The notes under the pieces: model-generated
Seen by the model: the letters and a program-made list of their open reading frames with translations, nothing else
The model's database searches: none
What the model was told of the DNA's origin: nothing
Part shown: one piece after another, positions 26,171 through 64,000 of the stretch
Layout: each line of letters begins with the position of its first letter
Position numbering within the stretch: position 1 is the stretch's first letter
Translations under genes and position numbers: made by a program
Assembly: GCA_035582835.1 (NCBI GenBank)
Contig: JAYKAV010002776.1
Location: 608,325-672,324, forward strand
Direction of reading: 5' to 3'
Source of the DNA: Phoebastria nigripes
Lineage: Eukaryota > Chordata > Aves > Procellariiformes > Diomedeidae
Length of the DNA stretch: 64,000 bases

Positions 26171-26389
26171 CTATATTTATCCCGGCTGATGTAGCCTGTC
26201 AAGTGTGTCCTGCTGTTGATAAGGTGCCGTAGTTGACAACAGTGGGGGATCAAGGGGGAGGAGCAGCATGGGGGCTTCGACCGAGTGTTTCTTTAGAGGG
26301 TCTCAAAAGCCCTGCAGTCTCATTCCTGTTTAGCTCGGACCCTGCTTTCTAGATACAGCTGGCAGCTTCATCAGAAACAAAAAGTGAAG
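26171..26389 (+). promoter_or_regulatory. MYBPC3: Presumed MYBPC3 promoter and 5'UTR
   Basis: Within 220 bases of the start codon lie an A/T-rich CTATATTTAT (26171-26180; MEF2-like or a TATA-like element), TCAAGTG (26199-26205; NKX2-5 type), TGATAA (26217-26222; GATA type), CATTCCT (26321-26327; MCAT/TEAD type) and the E-box CAGCTG (26356-26361). This combination is typical of cardiac muscle promoters. The transcription start is not determinable from sequence. If CTATATTTAT is the TATA element, the 5'UTR would be about 185 bases. Confidence 0.55.
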
Positions 26390-62975
<36,586 letters not shown>

Positions 62976-64000
62976 GTAAGTGAAGGAAGGAAACAACCAG
63001 AGCATGAAAGCATCTTGAGTTCACTGGAACTCACCCTTCTCTAAAACTGAGGCAAGTTCTGACTTTAGGTTTAGAAAAACAGAAAAGGATCATAAAGGCA
63101 GGAATACTATCAATCACAAAATTCGGCAGAAGTATTTTTCACAGGTAGTTGCCTTCTGTGTGAAAAGGTAAGAGAACAACTCCCAGTAGAAATCCATGTA
63201 TTTCCTTTTTATGTATTTCCAGTTTCAAATGATCCTATCATTTTATAGATGACATTCCCTTCTGAAGTATATGCTTCATGCTTGTCTGAGATAAGAAAAA
63301 CTTCTTGTCATTTTGTTGTGGTTTATGTTTTTAAGCAAAGATTACTTCATTCTATAAGCAGTAAAAGGTTAACGGAATAAAGAGACATAATGTATAAGAT
63401 AAACAGATTGCCACTATGAGTCACAGAAGAGCTGGGGGGAATATGATTTTGACTCAGTAATTTTTATAAAATTTTTCATAATATTTAACTTGTTTATACC
63501 CTGCCACACATATGACAAAAGGTCAGGTTATAAGCAAACTTAGAAATGATAAAAGAAAGTTATTTTCACCTACAGGATTAAAATTTAGAACTCACTGCTT
63601 AGGTGAATAGTAAGTCTCTTTTTATCTTTTATAAATCCTAACTCAGGATATTTACTACAAATATCTCAAAAATAACNAAGTATGTGAGACATGCAGCCAT
63701 TATATTCTATATAAAGTTTATTCTAGAGAAAATAGGAAACCCTGGAGCAAGCCTCTTCTTACAGAACAGAATTACCTTGTTACCTTACATTTTTGCAAGA
63801 AGTTGATTATGTCTGGGCAGAACAAGGGAGCTGAATAATCAACAGTATTTAAAGGAAACCCAGGCTAACATAGAAGCATCAAAGAGCAGGATTCACTTTA
63901 GACTAAGATAATACATTCTCGATTGTACCTACTGTTGCTATCTGACAAAGCTGTATCAATACGATACAGAAAAAATGTTAAAGAAAAACATTTCATTGAC
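62976..64000 (+). other. MYBPC3: MYBPC3 intron 23 (5' part)
   Basis: The window ends inside this intron. I looked for the next exon, expected to start with a DVPD-type linker and the C6 domain, and did not find it before 64000. Confidence 0.8.

Overview
The window is nuclear DNA from a vertebrate, almost certainly a bird. It is AT-rich with long introns and GT-AG splice sites. It carries fragments that look like the 3' end of the avian CR1 LINE, and the spliced protein of the second gene is very close to what I remember of chicken cardiac myosin-binding protein C, with substitutions. About two dozen isolated single 'n' positions, all non-coding, point to a draft assembly. There are no bacterial-type operons, CRISPR arrays or rRNA/tRNA genes that I can see.

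Two host genes lie head-to-tail on the + strand. (1) SPI1 (PU.1, ETS transcription factor of myeloid and B cells): coding exons 2-5 at 2090-2183, 9563-9750, 13705-13861 and 14565-14881 (stop). The 3'UTR runs to about 15.4 kb with two AATAAA signals and an 8-mer miR-155 target. The first coding exon is upstream of the window. (2) MYBPC3 (cardiac myosin-binding protein C): start codon at 26390 and 23 coding exons up to 62975, giving the first 766 complete residues: C0, Pro/Ala linker, C1, phosphorylatable M-domain, C2, C3, C4 and most of C5. The gene continues past the right edge. SPI1 followed by MYBPC3 on the same strand is also the human arrangement, so the synteny is conserved. The two genes work in different tissues and share no pathway.

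Layout: 1-2089 SPI1 intron 1; 2090-14881 SPI1 coding exons with introns 2-4; 14882-~15415 SPI1 3'UTR; ~15.4-26.1 kb intergenic, with a CR1 fragment, a purine-rich and a long pyrimidine-rich block, and a CpG-rich patch; ~26.17-26.39 kb presumed MYBPC3 promoter/5'UTR with muscle-type motifs; 26390-64000 MYBPC3.

The most striking observation is two MYBPC3 exons of only 3 nucleotides (46432-46434 and 52157-52159). They are invisible to ORF finding, and both are required by reading phase and by the known protein. The first builds the Arg-Asp immediately before the phosphorylatable serine of the M-domain. Other leads are a strong decoy 3' splice site that would introduce a stop, tandem in-frame donors, a weak GTTGGC donor, and a GC-rich island with a CpG dyad in SPI1 intron 3, the intron from which mammalian PU.1 antisense RNA has been reported. 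I found no convincing evidence of a wholly new system; the open frames outside these exons look like chance.
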